DNA of 64,000 bases from Flavobacterium cerinum (GTDB lineage Bacteria; Bacteroidota; Bacteroidia; Flavobacteriales; Flavobacteriaceae): contig NZ_SBII01000004.1 in the NCBI RefSeq assembly GCF_004028155.1, positions 124,001-188,000 on the forward strand, written 5' to 3'. Positions 32,511 to 41,734 of this stretch are shown in pieces. The stretch's first letter is position 1; every line of letters starts with the position of its first letter. The notes under the pieces were generated by a model. It saw nothing but the letters and a program-made list of their open reading frames with translations. It was not told the origin of the DNA and made no database searches. The position numbers and the translations under genes are program-made.

Positions 32511-34229
32511 ATGAGATTGTTTGTTTTATTCTTTTTGTTTACAACGGCACTGTTTGCGCAGCAGCCTTATCCGCAGGATTACTTCCGCTCCCCAATGGAT
32601 ATTCCCATACATCCGTCGGGTACTTTTGGTGAATTACGTACTAATCATTTTCATTCAGGGCTTGATTTCCGTACAGAACAGAAGGAGGGACTGCCGGTAT
32701 TTGCCGCTGCCGACGGCTATGTTTCGCGTATTAGGGTTTCCAGCTATGGTTATGGTACGGCTTTGTATATAGACCACCCTAACGGATACACCACATTATA
32801 TGCACATTTGCAAAAATATTCGCCAAGAATTGATGCGTATGTAAGAGCGAAGCAATACGAAAAGAAAACATTTGACATCGAAATTTTTCCACCAGCCGGT
32901 GAAATAAAGATAACTAAGGGTGAACTTATAGGATCTTCGGGTAATTCCGGTGGTTCGGGAGGGCCTCACTTACATTTTGAATACCGCGATACTAAAACAG
33001 AATGGGTGATTAATCCGCTGCTTTTTGGTCTTGATAAAAAAATGCAGGATACAAAAGCACCTACTATCTCCGGATTAATGGTTTATCCTGTTAGCGATGA
33101 TGCTGTAACGAATGAATCGGCTAAGCCAATGCTTGTAGGTTTGAAGCTTCAGGGTGATGGTACTTATCTTGCCGATAAAATAGCAGCAAGAGGTAAAATA
33201 GGCTTTTCAATCAGCACGTCAGATAAATCTACAGGAAGTGTAGGCAGTAACGGTATCTATAAGATCGAAACTTTTTATAACGGCAGTCCGGGCTTTAATT
33301 TTATATTTAGCACCTTTGCGTTTAACGAGTCACGTTTCATTAATAATTTTATTGACTATACCCGTTTTTACAATACGGGGCAGCGTTTCCAGAAGTTATT
33401 CGTAAAAACGCCTTATAGTTTGTCATTGGTAAAAAACAATACGTCAAATGGACAGTTGGATATAACACCTGGAGAGGTTAAGAACTACAGGATAGAAGTG
33501 ACCGATTTTCATGGTAACAAGAGTATAATCAACGGCAGTATTGAATATTCAGATAAGCCGGCAGCAGTTGCCAACCCAAAAAGAATAACACCTTACTTCG
33601 TTAAAGCGGGTAACGATCATAATTATACAAAGAATAATGTATCGGTATTTATTCCTGCGAATGCTTTTTACGAAGATTTCTATATGGATTTTGATGTGAA
33701 AGACTCGATTCTTTACCTGCACAATGCTACAGTACCGGTACATACTACAGTTTCGGTTTCATTTAATGTAAACCATCTTTCTAAAGAAGTACTTAAAAAA
33801 ACGTTTATTGCCGGGTTTACCGATAAAAAAATATCTTATAATTCCAGTGTTATAGAAGATGGCAGGCTAACTGCCAAAGTAAAAACATTGGGTAATTTTA
33901 AACTCGCACAGGATACCATAGCACCAAAAATTTATAGCCCAAGTTTTGCAGAAGGCAAATGGCTTACCAAAAACCAGATGTTTAGTATGAAAATAAGCGA
34001 TAACCTTTCGGGAATTGCTACGATAGATGCCTGGTTAAACGGAAAATGGATACTTATGCATTACGATTATAAAACCAAAAATATATTCCACAATTTTAGC
34101 GACGGTATCGTTGCCGAAGGCCGTAATGATTTAAAAGTCACGGTTACGGATAGTGTGGGAAATTCTACTACCTTTGAAACGCATTTTTTCAGAACACAAA
34201 ACCCAGCCTCTGTTGAAAACAATAAATAA
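32511..34229 (+). CDS. M23-family peptidase with C-terminal beta domains
   Basis: 572 residues. Signal peptide ending FAQ, then an M23/LytM domain (about 20-185) with the zinc ligands: His/Asp in ELRTNHFHSGLDFRTE and the HxH in GGPHLHFEYRD. Long beta-rich domains follow, including an Ig-like 'DNLSGIATIDAWLNGKWI' region near the C-terminus. It is periplasmic or outer-membrane-associated and cleaves peptidoglycan cross-links, or is a regulator of such an enzyme. A receptor gene overlaps its end. It is divergent from the zapA unit. Confidence 0.88.
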   Translation: MRLFVLFFLFTTALFAQQPYPQDYFRSPMDIPIHPSGTFGELRTNHFHSGLDFRTEQKEGLPVFAAADGYVSRIRVSSYGYGTALYIDHPNGYTTLYAHLQKYSPRIDAYVRAKQYEKKTFDIEIFPPAGEIKITKGELIGSSGNSGGSGGPHLHFEYRDTKTEWVINPLLFGLDKKMQDTKAPTISGLMVYPVSDDAVTNESAKPMLVGLKLQGDGTYLADKIAARGKIGFSISTSDKSTGSVGSNGIYKIETFYNGSPGFNFIFSTFAFNESRFINNFIDYTRFYNTGQRFQKLFVKTPYSLSLVKNNTSNGQLDITPGEVKNYRIEVTDFHGNKSIINGSIEYSDKPAAVANPKRITPYFVKAGNDHNYTKNNVSVFIPANAFYEDFYMDFDVKDSILYLHNATVPVHTTVSVSFNVNHLSKEVLKKTFIAGFTDKKISYNSSVIEDGRLTAKVKTLGNFKLAQDTIAPKIYSPSFAEGKWLTKNQMFSMKISDNLSGIATIDAWLNGKWILMHYDYKTKNIFHNFSDGIVAEGRNDLKVTVTDSVGNSTTFETHFFRTQNPASVENNK

Positions 34230-36696
34230 ATTCTTTGCGCTCATTCTTATATTACTCAGCGCTACGGCATTTGCACAAAGTGCCCCCGTTGTATTTGGAG
34301 TATTGATAGACGAAAACCGCCATCCGGCAGAAGGAGTACTCGTTTTTTATGATAATGACGGGGTTAGATCCCAAACAACATCCGATAAAACCGGATTCTA
34401 TAAACTCGAAGTACCAACAGGTAAGGAGGTAACCATATACTTTTCACACATTAGTTTTACTACGGTATTTGTAGCGCAAACTCTTGGTAACAATGGCAAG
34501 GGCGAGATAAATGTAGTATTGCAGCCTAGTGCTAAAGTGATGAATGAATTGGTTATTGAAGGAGATACTAAAAGAACAAGGGTTCAGGGAATTACAAAAA
34601 TTTCTCCGGAAGTAATTCGAAAGATACCGGGAGCTAATGCTGGTGTTGAGAATATATTAAAGCTCCTTGGAGGGGTCAACAGCAATAATGAGTTAAGTAC
34701 CCAATATTCTGTACGAGGCGGTAGTTATGACGAAAACCTTGTATATGTTGAAGATATTGAGATCTACCGTCCATTTCTTATCCGTTCAGGACAGCAGGAG
34801 GGATTGAGTTTTACCAATACCTCAATGGTAGAGAACGTAGAGTTTTCTTCCGGTGGATTCCAGGCAAAATATGGTGATAAATTATCTTCAGTATTGGATA
34901 TTACCTACCGTAGGCCTTTAAAATTTGGAGTACAGGCCGAGGCAAGTTTTCTTGGCGGTAGTGTAACCGTAGAAAACGCTTCTAAAAACCAAAAGTGGAG
35001 CGGTATTATTGGTGCGAGATACAGAGATAACAGCTTATTGGTTAACAGCCAGGAAACGAAGTCTAACTTCAAACCTACGTATACTGATATCCAGTCGATG
35101 ATCAATTTTATGCCTACATCTAACTGGGAACTAAGCTTTTTAGGAAATATTTCTCAAAACAAATACCATTATCAGCCACTTACCAGGCAAACAAATTTTG
35201 GTACTATAGATGATCCTATCGCATTACAAATATTTTATGACGGAAGGGAAAAAGATGAGTATACAACTTATTTCGGAGCCTTAAAGTCGACTTATAAAGT
35301 ATCAGAGAATTTTGTTTTTAAAGTAATTGGGTCATTATATCACACACAAGAGCAGGAACATTTCGATATCCTGGCGCAATATGCCTTAGGAGAAGTAGAC
35401 ACGAACATTGGGTCTGAAACCTTTGGAGATATCAAGTTTGCCCGTGCTGTAGGTTCTCAGCTTAACCATGCCCGTAACGATCTGGATGCGCTTATCGCGA
35501 ATATAGAGGTAAAAGGGTATCACAATATTAAAAAAGACAGATTAGAGTGGGGTATAAAGTACACCCGTGAAGATATTCGTGACCGTCTATTAGAATGGGA
35601 AGTAATCGATTCTGCTGGGTTTTCATTACGCCCGCCGGTTATCGATCTGCCTAGAAACGATCAGCCATACAATCCTTATAAAGGAGAATTGGTTCCTTAT
35701 CAAAGCATAAGAGCCACAAACTTTGTACAGATCAATCGATTTTCAGGGTATGTGCAATGGAACCATAGAGCAAAACTTGGTACGGCAGATGTTTGGATTA
35801 ACGCAGGGGTAAGGGCACACCAATGGCAGGTAACCGGAGATGTGCATGGCGACAGTCAAATGACAGTTAGCCCAAGAGCACAGTTTACAATAAAACCAAG
35901 CTGGAATAAGGATATGCTTTTCCGCCTTTCGGGAGGTTTTTACCACCAGCCGCCATTTTACCGAGAGTTGAGAGATTCTATAGGTGGAGTTAGGCCTAAT
36001 GTTAAAGCCCAGCAGTCCATACATATAGTTTTAGGTAACGATTATAGCTTTAAGCTTTGGAACAGGCCATTTAAACTGGTTTCGGAGGCATATTATAAAA
36101 AACTGGATAATGTTAATACCTACACGCTAGAGAACGTTCGTGTGCGTTACCGTGCTAATAATGATGCTGTGGCCTATGCTTATGGGTTAGATTTCCGTTT
36201 AAATGGGGAATTTGTTCCGGGGACAGAATCATGGTTAACCTTTGGTTACCTTAAAACAGAAGAAAACATTAACGATAGGGGCTACATTGCCCGACCTACA
36301 GACCAGCGACTTAAATTTGGTATCCTTTTTCAGGATTATGTACCTAATATCCCTAGCCTGAAAGCCTATCTTAATATGGTTTACAATACAGGTCTTCCGG
36401 GTGGTTCGCCTTCTTATGCAGATTCGTATAAATACCAGTCCCGCCTTAACGATTACCGTCGTGTAGATGCCGGTTTCTCTTATGTGTTTACCGATGCTAA
36501 AAAAGATTATCCTAAAGGGCATTGGCTAGCCGTATTTAAAGAACTTACACTAGGTCTTGAGATATACAATATGTTTAATAACCAAAACTCCATAACCAAT
36601 ACATGGGTCCGCGATGTATATACTAAAAGTCAGTATGGCATCCCTAATTACCTAACCAGCCGTGTTTTCAGTCTTAAGCTTAATGTAAGCATCTAA
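34213..36696 (+). CDS. TonB-dependent outer-membrane receptor (SusC/FecA-like)
   Basis: About 827 residues. A CarboxypepD_reg-like N-terminal domain (APVVFGVLIDENRHPAEGVLVFYDN) is followed by a plug (KISPEVIRKIPGANAGVENILKLLGGVNSNNELSTQYSVRGGSYDENLVYVEDIEIYRPFLI) and a long barrel with terminal Phe-Ser-Leu-Lys-Leu-Asn. I choose the TTG start at 34213 because it gives a clean signal peptide (MKTINKFFALILILLSATAFAQ). The only upstream ATG at 34153 would add 20 residues and overlap the M23 gene by 77 bases. The protein takes up an unidentified substrate using TonB energy. Confidence 0.85.
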   Translation: MKTINKFFALILILLSATAFAQSAPVVFGVLIDENRHPAEGVLVFYDNDGVRSQTTSDKTGFYKLEVPTGKEVTIYFSHISFTTVFVAQTLGNNGKGEINVVLQPSAKVMNELVIEGDTKRTRVQGITKISPEVIRKIPGANAGVENILKLLGGVNSNNELSTQYSVRGGSYDENLVYVEDIEIYRPFLIRSGQQEGLSFTNTSMVENVEFSSGGFQAKYGDKLSSVLDITYRRPLKFGVQAEASFLGGSVTVENASKNQKWSGIIGARYRDNSLLVNSQETKSNFKPTYTDIQSMINFMPTSNWELSFLGNISQNKYHYQPLTRQTNFGTIDDPIALQIFYDGREKDEYTTYFGALKSTYKVSENFVFKVIGSLYHTQEQEHFDILAQYALGEVDTNIGSETFGDIKFARAVGSQLNHARNDLDALIANIEVKGYHNIKKDRLEWGIKYTREDIRDRLLEWEVIDSAGFSLRPPVIDLPRNDQPYNPYKGELVPYQSIRATNFVQINRFSGYVQWNHRAKLGTADVWINAGVRAHQWQVTGDVHGDSQMTVSPRAQFTIKPSWNKDMLFRLSGGFYHQPPFYRELRDSIGGVRPNVKAQQSIHIVLGNDYSFKLWNRPFKLVSEAYYKKLDNVNTYTLENVRVRYRANNDAVAYAYGLDFRLNGEFVPGTESWLTFGYLKTEENINDRGYIARPTDQRLKFGILFQDYVPNIPSLKAYLNMVYNTGLPGGSPSYADSYKYQSRLNDYRRVDAGFSYVFTDAKKDYPKGHWLAVFKELTLGLEIYNMFNNQNSITNTWVRDVYTKSQYGIPNYLTSRVFSLKLNVSI

Positions 36697-36740
36697 TTAT
36701 TGAAACATTTTGCTTAATTTTGGTATATATCTTCTCAAAA

Positions 36741-37469
36741 ATGAAAAAAGCCCTAATAGTAGTCATAACCCTTTCTTCGTTAGTATTTACTAGCTGTAAG
36801 GATGAACAGCCAACGCCAAAGGTTATTTATGAAGAAGCTAAATCTTCTAAAGAGCAAACGAAAAAAGTTGACTCCACTCAGATTAAAGTGGCCGACCTAC
36901 CAGTATATATGGAAGGTACAAAATACCTTATCCATCCCGTAGGAGACATCAGGATATATGATGATAGTAACAAGAGTTATGGAAGCAGCAGGACCAATAG
37001 TTCTGTGAGCTATGCCATATCCAATTACAATCGTTTTGAGATAACAGGATATTTTGAAAATTTAAAATTCCAGCATATCGACTCTACAGCAATGCGACCG
37101 CTTACAACAAATAAGATCCAGATTCAAACCGCTACTTACCTAAATACTATTGCAGCTAAATATAAAGCCCATATATTAATATATACGCTTGTAGATGCTG
37201 ATACCAACAAAGATGGTAAAGTAGACTCTAATGATATCAGGTCATTATACATAAGTGATATAAGCGGAAAAGGATTCAAAAAATTATCACATGACGTTCA
37301 GGAATTGCTTGATTGGAATCTGGTAGAGGTTAAAGGAAGAGTATATTTCCGTACTATTGAAGACATCAATAAAAATGGTGCTTTCGATAAAAATGATAAA
37401 GTACACTACCACTTTGTAGACCTGCTTTCCCCTGATTGGAATGTTACAAGCTACGAACCTGTAAACTAA
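36741..37469 (+). CDS. Lipoprotein with two EF-hand-like calcium-binding motifs
   Basis: About 242 residues starting at ATG 36741 (an upstream ATG at 36720 would add seven residues ahead of the signal). Lipobox VFTSC at about residue 19-23. Two acidic loops of EF-hand/dockerin type are visible: DADTNKDGKVDSND and EDINKNGAFDKND. It lies 44 bases after the TonB-dependent receptor on the same strand, so it may serve as a surface or periplasmic partner. Function unknown. Confidence 0.75.
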   Translation: MKKALIVVITLSSLVFTSCKDEQPTPKVIYEEAKSSKEQTKKVDSTQIKVADLPVYMEGTKYLIHPVGDIRIYDDSNKSYGSSRTNSSVSYAISNYNRFEITGYFENLKFQHIDSTAMRPLTTNKIQIQTATYLNTIAAKYKAHILIYTLVDADTNKDGKVDSNDIRSLYISDISGKGFKKLSHDVQELLDWNLVEVKGRVYFRTIEDINKNGAFDKNDKVHYHFVDLLSPDWNVTSYEPVN

Positions 37470-37583
37470 ATTTTTGTTTCCCCCGGTTCGATTATCTCAA
37501 TATTTTGACTTTAAAGTATGTATAAAACGATGTTGGGCAAATTTTGAAAGTAATTAAAAGATCATCCTAACGAAACTAAATAG

Positions 37584-37631
37584 ATGAAAAAAAATACCTT
37601 ATTACTTGTTTCAATAATAATTATGTCTTGA
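37584..37631 (+). pseudogene. Decayed lipoprotein leader
   Basis: MKKNTLLLVSIIIMS followed directly by TGA at the place where a lipobox Cys (TGT or TGC) would stand. The bases downstream have no long open frame in this phase and run straight into the end of the convergent gene at 37652. This looks like the remnant of a lost lipoprotein gene, or a chance hydrophobic string. Confidence 0.3.
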
Positions 37632-37651
37632 ACTGATATTGCCAATATATG

Positions 37652-38218
37652 TTATTTGGATGCATTGTTTTTTTCAAATACAGCAATGTTTTGCTCCATC
37701 ATTTTTTCGGTTTGAATAATATCCAAAAGAATCATTTTTGAAGTCTGTTTTATATTTTTATCAGTTTCATTTATGTTTGAATATATAAAACTCGTTAAAA
37801 ATTCACTTTTATTATTTAGTGTTTCTTTTAGTGCTTCAATATTAGAAAGTGTAGTTACTTTTTCATAATCAATTAAATCAATTTTAGTGTTAGCAACAGA
37901 TCTCCACGCATTAATTTTAACTTGTGGAATAAATATTCCTTTAGATTTCTTTACAATATCTAAAATTGTAACATTTTTGTTGTCAGCATAAAATTCTAAT
38001 GAATCAATTAAAGATTGCTGTTGAGGAATAGTGGACTTAATATCTTCTTTAGAATCCTTTAACTCATTATTTATAGTTGAAAATACCTGATCAATATAAA
38101 CTTTATCTTTTCGTTCTGAATTCCAGTTATCAATAAAAAGAGCTATTAGAATACCTGCAATTACCGGAATAATCTCTTTAATAAATTGAACAGTGTAAAT
38201 TTTAATTTTTTCCTTCAT
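37652..38218 (-). CDS. DUF6090-like membrane protein
   Basis: About 188 residues from ATG 38218 (MKEKIKIYTVQFIKEIIPVIAGILIALFIDNWNSERKDK); the earlier in-frame ATG 38299 adds 27 residues that do not look like the family. One TM near residues 16-34 is followed by a long helical region (about 40-185) with the DNWNSERKDKVYIDQVF signature that I associate with DUF6090. Function unknown. It stands alone between convergent regions, with a 278-base gene-free gap upstream. Confidence 0.7.
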   Translation of the reverse strand: MKEKIKIYTVQFIKEIIPVIAGILIALFIDNWNSERKDKVYIDQVFSTINNELKDSKEDIKSTIPQQQSLIDSLEFYADNKNVTILDIVKKSKGIFIPQVKINAWRSVANTKIDLIDYEKVTTLSNIEALKETLNNKSEFLTSFIYSNINETDKNIKQTSKMILLDIIQTEKMMEQNIAVFEKNNASK

Positions 38219-38496
38219 TAATTTGGGTTTTGGATAGTGCAGATAATAGTATTCTTTTACGGGATTCGACGTTTTATTAAGGTAAAATCGTGTTGCCAAA
38301 TTTAATTAAATATTTACAAAATGAAGGAATATGATGATTTAAAAGAAATAGGTTTTTGTGTTTAATGGCTTCATATGTGTTTCTCAGTAATTTATTTCAC
38401 AAGTAACGAAGAGCATCTCAATTTTTTTTATCTTTAGTATGATCCAAATCTTGGAGCATAGATTGTATTCTTTTTTAAAATCTAAATACTAATTAT
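38219..38496. other. AT-rich intergenic region
   Basis: No gene and no clear structure. It holds the promoters of the divergent DUF6090-like gene and the lipocalin-like gene, but I see no exact TAnnTTTG match. Confidence 0.3.
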
Positions 38497-38862
38497 ATGA
38501 GAAAAATTATTTTTTTGTTGCTGATTAGCTTAACTGCATTTACGGTAAATGCACAAACTTCAAAAGAATTAGTGGGAAAATGGCAGCTTGTAAAACTAAC
38601 CAAAAAGGGTAAAGAAAAAAGCCTGCAGGATGTTTATAAAACCGATCAGGTATTTCAGGTTTTTACTGATGACGGAAAATTCCAGGGTATCGTAGGGGAT
38701 AAAACTGCTAAAGGAAGATGGAAGCTTTCTAAAGATAACGATGTATTAACGATAACAGTTGATCTTATTCCCGTAAAATTTCAAATCGATTATTTTGATA
38801 AAGGCAAGCGTATTATTACCCATGAACAATTAGGAACATTAGAATACAAGAAGGTCAAGTAA
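38497..38862 (+). CDS. Lipocalin-like secreted protein
   Basis: 121 residues with signal peptide MRKIIFLLLISLTAFTVNAQ. The mature part has the opening strand ELVGKWQLVKLTKKGKEKSL and the alternating pattern of a small beta-barrel (GRWKLSKDNDVLTITVD), which I read as the lipocalin-like domain common in Bacteroidota. It probably binds a small ligand in the periplasm. A strong bidirectional terminator follows. Confidence 0.75.
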   Translation: MRKIIFLLLISLTAFTVNAQTSKELVGKWQLVKLTKKGKEKSLQDVYKTDQVFQVFTDDGKFQGIVGDKTAKGRWKLSKDNDVLTITVDLIPVKFQIDYFDKGKRIITHEQLGTLEYKKVK

Positions 38863-38866
38863 AAAT

Positions 38867-38907
38867 AAAAAAAGCCTGCTCAATTTATGTGAGCAGGCTT
38901 TTTTTAT
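38867..38907. terminator. Bidirectional terminator
   Basis: The perfect stem AAAAAAAGCCTGCTC/GAGCAGGCTTTTTTT lies between the lipocalin-like gene and the convergent N-acetyltransferase gene. Confidence 0.93.
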
Positions 38908-38915
38908 TCAAATCG

Positions 38916-39464
38916 TTAGTTCAATACCAAGACTTTTTTCATCATAATGTCTGTCTCCTCTTTGTCCCCTAATTTGAAAAGATGTTTATCAAATTCAACA
39001 AAACCATTCTTTGCATAGAAGCCAATGGCTCTTAGGTTATTTTCCCAAACGCCCAGCCAAACATATTCAACCTTCTTTTGTTCTGCTATTCGTATAGCTT
39101 CATCATAAAGCAGCTGTCCAACTTTTTTGCCATGAAATTCCTGCAGCACATAGATCCTTTCAATTTCAAGAGCTTTATCATTTTTTAATTCTGTTTGTGC
39201 CTGCCCTACATTCAGTTTTAAATAGCCAATTGCATTGTTGTCAAGCAAGGCAAAATAAAATTCAGAGCATTCTTCATTCAATTCAATAGTAAGTTTCTCT
39301 AATGAAAAGCTCTCATTTAAATATTTTGTCATATTGTCATCAGCACCTCTGGTAGAAAAGGTTTCAAAAAATGTTTGTCTTCCTATTTTTTGCAATTGCT
39401 CAATATCGCTTAGCGTTACTTTTTTAATTTCTATAGATTCCATATTTTGATTCAATAAATTCAT
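38916..39464 (-). CDS. paiA: GNAT N-acetyltransferase, PaiA-like (polyamine)
   Basis: About 182 residues starting at MNLLNQNMESIEIKKV (39464), just after the upstream gene stop; a start at 39497 would overlap it. GNAT acetyl-CoA-binding motif VLQEFHGKKVGQLLYDEA and C-terminal VWLGVWENNLRAIGFYAKNGF. Matches to B. subtilis PaiA, as I recall it, include ETF, LEIERIY, WLGVWE and the GD.E(E/Q)TD end. PaiA acetylates spermidine and spermine. It directly follows the PaiB-like gene, as in the Bacillus paiAB operon. Confidence 0.75.
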   Translation of the reverse strand: MNLLNQNMESIEIKKVTLSDIEQLQKIGRQTFFETFSTRGADDNMTKYLNESFSLEKLTIELNEECSEFYFALLDNNAIGYLKLNVGQAQTELKNDKALEIERIYVLQEFHGKKVGQLLYDEAIRIAEQKKVEYVWLGVWENNLRAIGFYAKNGFVEFDKHLFKLGDKEETDIMMKKVLVLN

Positions 39465-39465
39465 G

Positions 39466-40077
39466 TTATTCCAATTCGTTCTTGATGTATGCGGCAATAT
39501 CCTTTTCTGTAGTGTTCTCGCTTTGCTCCAAATGTTCTACAATGCGCTGTCTTTCTATTTTGCTTTTGTTCTGGCTTAATTTCTTTTGTCCCTGAAAATC
39601 GGTTACTTCCAGCTCAAATGCAGTAATACCTCTTATCATTCCTTTTTTAAACTTTTCAGAGAGGCTTTTCCATTGCTCCATATATTCTTCTTCATAATAA
39701 GAAATCATCTGTTCCAATAGCTCGATTTTACCATCTACATCTTCAATAATTCTGGCTTTCCCATAAGCATGTATAGCTATGTAGTCCCATGTAGGTACGC
39801 TTTCGCGTTTTTCATACAATGAAGGCGATATGTAGGCATGAGGTTCTGTAAATATAACTAAAGACGTATTATTAACAATATGCTCAACCTGCTCATTGGC
39901 AATGGCAAAATGGGAGCGGAGTAATAGCTTTCCGGAAGTATCATCTATAATAAACGGGAGCTGCGTCGCTATAGGAATAGTGCCTTTGACAGTAATGATG
40001 GTTGCAAAACTGTATTTCTTCATGAATGCAATTTTTTCTGCCTTGTCTTTAAAGTCAAAATCGTCCGGTACAAACAT
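39466..40077 (-). CDS. paiB: FMN-binding regulatory protein, PaiB-like
   Basis: 203 residues. The N-terminus MFVPDDF, the flavin-fold region (FATIITVKGTIPIATQLPFIIDD), HAYISPSLYEKRESVPTWDYIAIHAYGKARII and the C-terminal QNKSKIERQRIVEHLEQSENTTEKDIAAYIKNE are diagnostic of the PaiB/negative transcriptional regulator family (split-barrel FMN-binding). With the PaiA-like gene downstream it forms a two-gene operon divergent from the MocR-type gene. Polyamine control is inferred from the family. Confidence 0.88.
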   Translation of the reverse strand: MFVPDDFDFKDKAEKIAFMKKYSFATIITVKGTIPIATQLPFIIDDTSGKLLLRSHFAIANEQVEHIVNNTSLVIFTEPHAYISPSLYEKRESVPTWDYIAIHAYGKARIIEDVDGKIELLEQMISYYEEEYMEQWKSLSEKFKKGMIRGITAFELEVTDFQGQKKLSQNKSKIERQRIVEHLEQSENTTEKDIAAYIKNELE

Positions 40078-40152
40078 ATCTCTAAATTATTTTCTTTACA
40101 AGATCAAAATTAGCACTATAATGGATTATATTTATAGGCCAATATCGAGATA

Positions 40153-41631
40153 ATGAATAGTCCAATTTCAGCACATGTATTTAGCACTATAAAGCTTGAT
40201 CCTACGGCTGGTAGATCACTTTATCTTCAATTGGTCGATGCAATATTATACTACATTAAACAAGGGGAGTTTCGTACCGGACAAAAGCTGCCTGGTACGA
40301 GAGATGTTGCAGGTATGTTGCAAATGAACAGAATTACGGTATCAAAAGCGTATGATGAACTGCAAATGCAGGGCTGGCTGGAAAGCTATGTAGGCCGTGG
40401 TACATTCGTATCGGCACATATACCGGAATTAAAGCCTACTGAATTAGAAAATACAGTCAGACCAAAATCGCAGCAAAAAGCAGGATTTGATATCGATACA
40501 AAACGTCATATAAATAATCCTTTTTTTGTGCCTACATCTCAACTTCATTTAGATGATGGCTATCCTGATCCAAAATTAGCACCCATAAAAGAACTGTACA
40601 GAGCTTATCGGAGCCAGTTAACCAGAAGCGGATTATATTCCAAATTTGGAAGTTACAGCCATCCTGACGGACCTGATTATTATCGAGATGCTTTGTCCCG
40701 TTACCTCAATGAAACCAGAGGGTTAAAAACTACAGCTAAAAATATTTTGTCGGTACGGGGTACTTTAATGGGGATAAACCTTGTTTGTAATGCCTTAATT
40801 AACCCCGGTGATGTTATTGTTTCCGGAATCCCCGGTTGGCAAAGGGCAGAGCACAATTTTTTACACGCTAAAGCCACACATATTGGGATACCTGTTGATG
40901 AGCATGGTTTAGTTGTCGATGAGCTTAAAAAGATCTGTGCTGCAAGAAAAGTCAGAATGGTATATGTAACGCCTCATCATCATTATCCTACCACAGTATC
41001 GCTTAGGATTGATCGAAGACTGGAATTACTGCGGCTTGCTAATGAGTTTGGCTTTATACTATTTGAAGATGATTATGATTTTGATTTCCATTACAATCAC
41101 AGTCCATTATTACCTCTGGCAAGTGCCGATCAAAACGGGATGGTTATCTATTGCGGTTCATTCAGTAAAAGTTTTTCTCCAGCATTTCGGATGGGTTATT
41201 TGGCAGCATCAGAAAACGTGATCGAACACCTTGCAAATGTTCGTATTTTACTGGACAGGCAGGGAGATCATATTTTAGATAATTCAATGGCCGAACTTCT
41301 TAATGACGGAACAATATCGCGTTATATCAGAAAAGCACTGGCAGTCTATAAAGACAGGAGGGATTTCTTTTGTAATGTATTGCAAAGCGAACTCAATGAA
41401 GCGGTAAATTTTAGTATCCCCGAAGGAGGCATGACAGTCTGGACAAAATTTGATAGATCAATTAATTTGGAAACATTAGCAGGGCAGGCCTATGCCAAAG
41501 GGTTATATTTATCCGATGGTAAAGCGCATAAATATCCTGGTTATGATGAAAATGCCATCAGGCTTGGTTTTGCATCTTCTTCAAAAGAAGATTTAGAAAA
41601 AAGTATACAAATAGTAAAAGGACTAATTTAA
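40153..41631 (+). CDS. MocR/PdxR-type PLP-dependent regulator (GntR HTH + aminotransferase fold)
   Basis: 492 residues. An N-terminal GntR winged helix (about 18-85, YLQLVDAILYYIKQGEFRTGQKLPGTRDVAGMLQMNRITVSKAYDELQMQGWLESYVGRGTFV) is followed by a type I aminotransferase domain (about 115-490). The PLP Lys lies in YCGSFSKSFSPAFRMGYL and the Asp in FEDDYDFDFHYN. Members control PLP or amine metabolism genes. The gene is divergent from paiBA with 75 bases between, so it is the likely regulator of that pair. Confidence 0.9.
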   Translation: MNSPISAHVFSTIKLDPTAGRSLYLQLVDAILYYIKQGEFRTGQKLPGTRDVAGMLQMNRITVSKAYDELQMQGWLESYVGRGTFVSAHIPELKPTELENTVRPKSQQKAGFDIDTKRHINNPFFVPTSQLHLDDGYPDPKLAPIKELYRAYRSQLTRSGLYSKFGSYSHPDGPDYYRDALSRYLNETRGLKTTAKNILSVRGTLMGINLVCNALINPGDVIVSGIPGWQRAEHNFLHAKATHIGIPVDEHGLVVDELKKICAARKVRMVYVTPHHHYPTTVSLRIDRRLELLRLANEFGFILFEDDYDFDFHYNHSPLLPLASADQNGMVIYCGSFSKSFSPAFRMGYLAASENVIEHLANVRILLDRQGDHILDNSMAELLNDGTISRYIRKALAVYKDRRDFFCNVLQSELNEAVNFSIPEGGMTVWTKFDRSINLETLAGQAYAKGLYLSDGKAHKYPGYDENAIRLGFASSSKEDLEKSIQIVKGLI

Positions 41632-41640
41632 CAGTATATC

Positions 41641-41680
41641 AAATAATAAAAGCCTTGCATTAGCAGGGCTTTTATTATTT
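41641..41680. terminator. Bidirectional terminator
   Basis: An almost perfect inverted repeat AAATAATAAAAGCC.../GGCTTTTATTATTT with a small loop lies between the convergent MocR-type gene and the large kinase gene. Confidence 0.9.
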
Positions 41681-41734
41681 AGACTACGCCATTAAAATCT
41701 GTAAAACGCTCAAAGTATGAGGTCTAAATCATTA

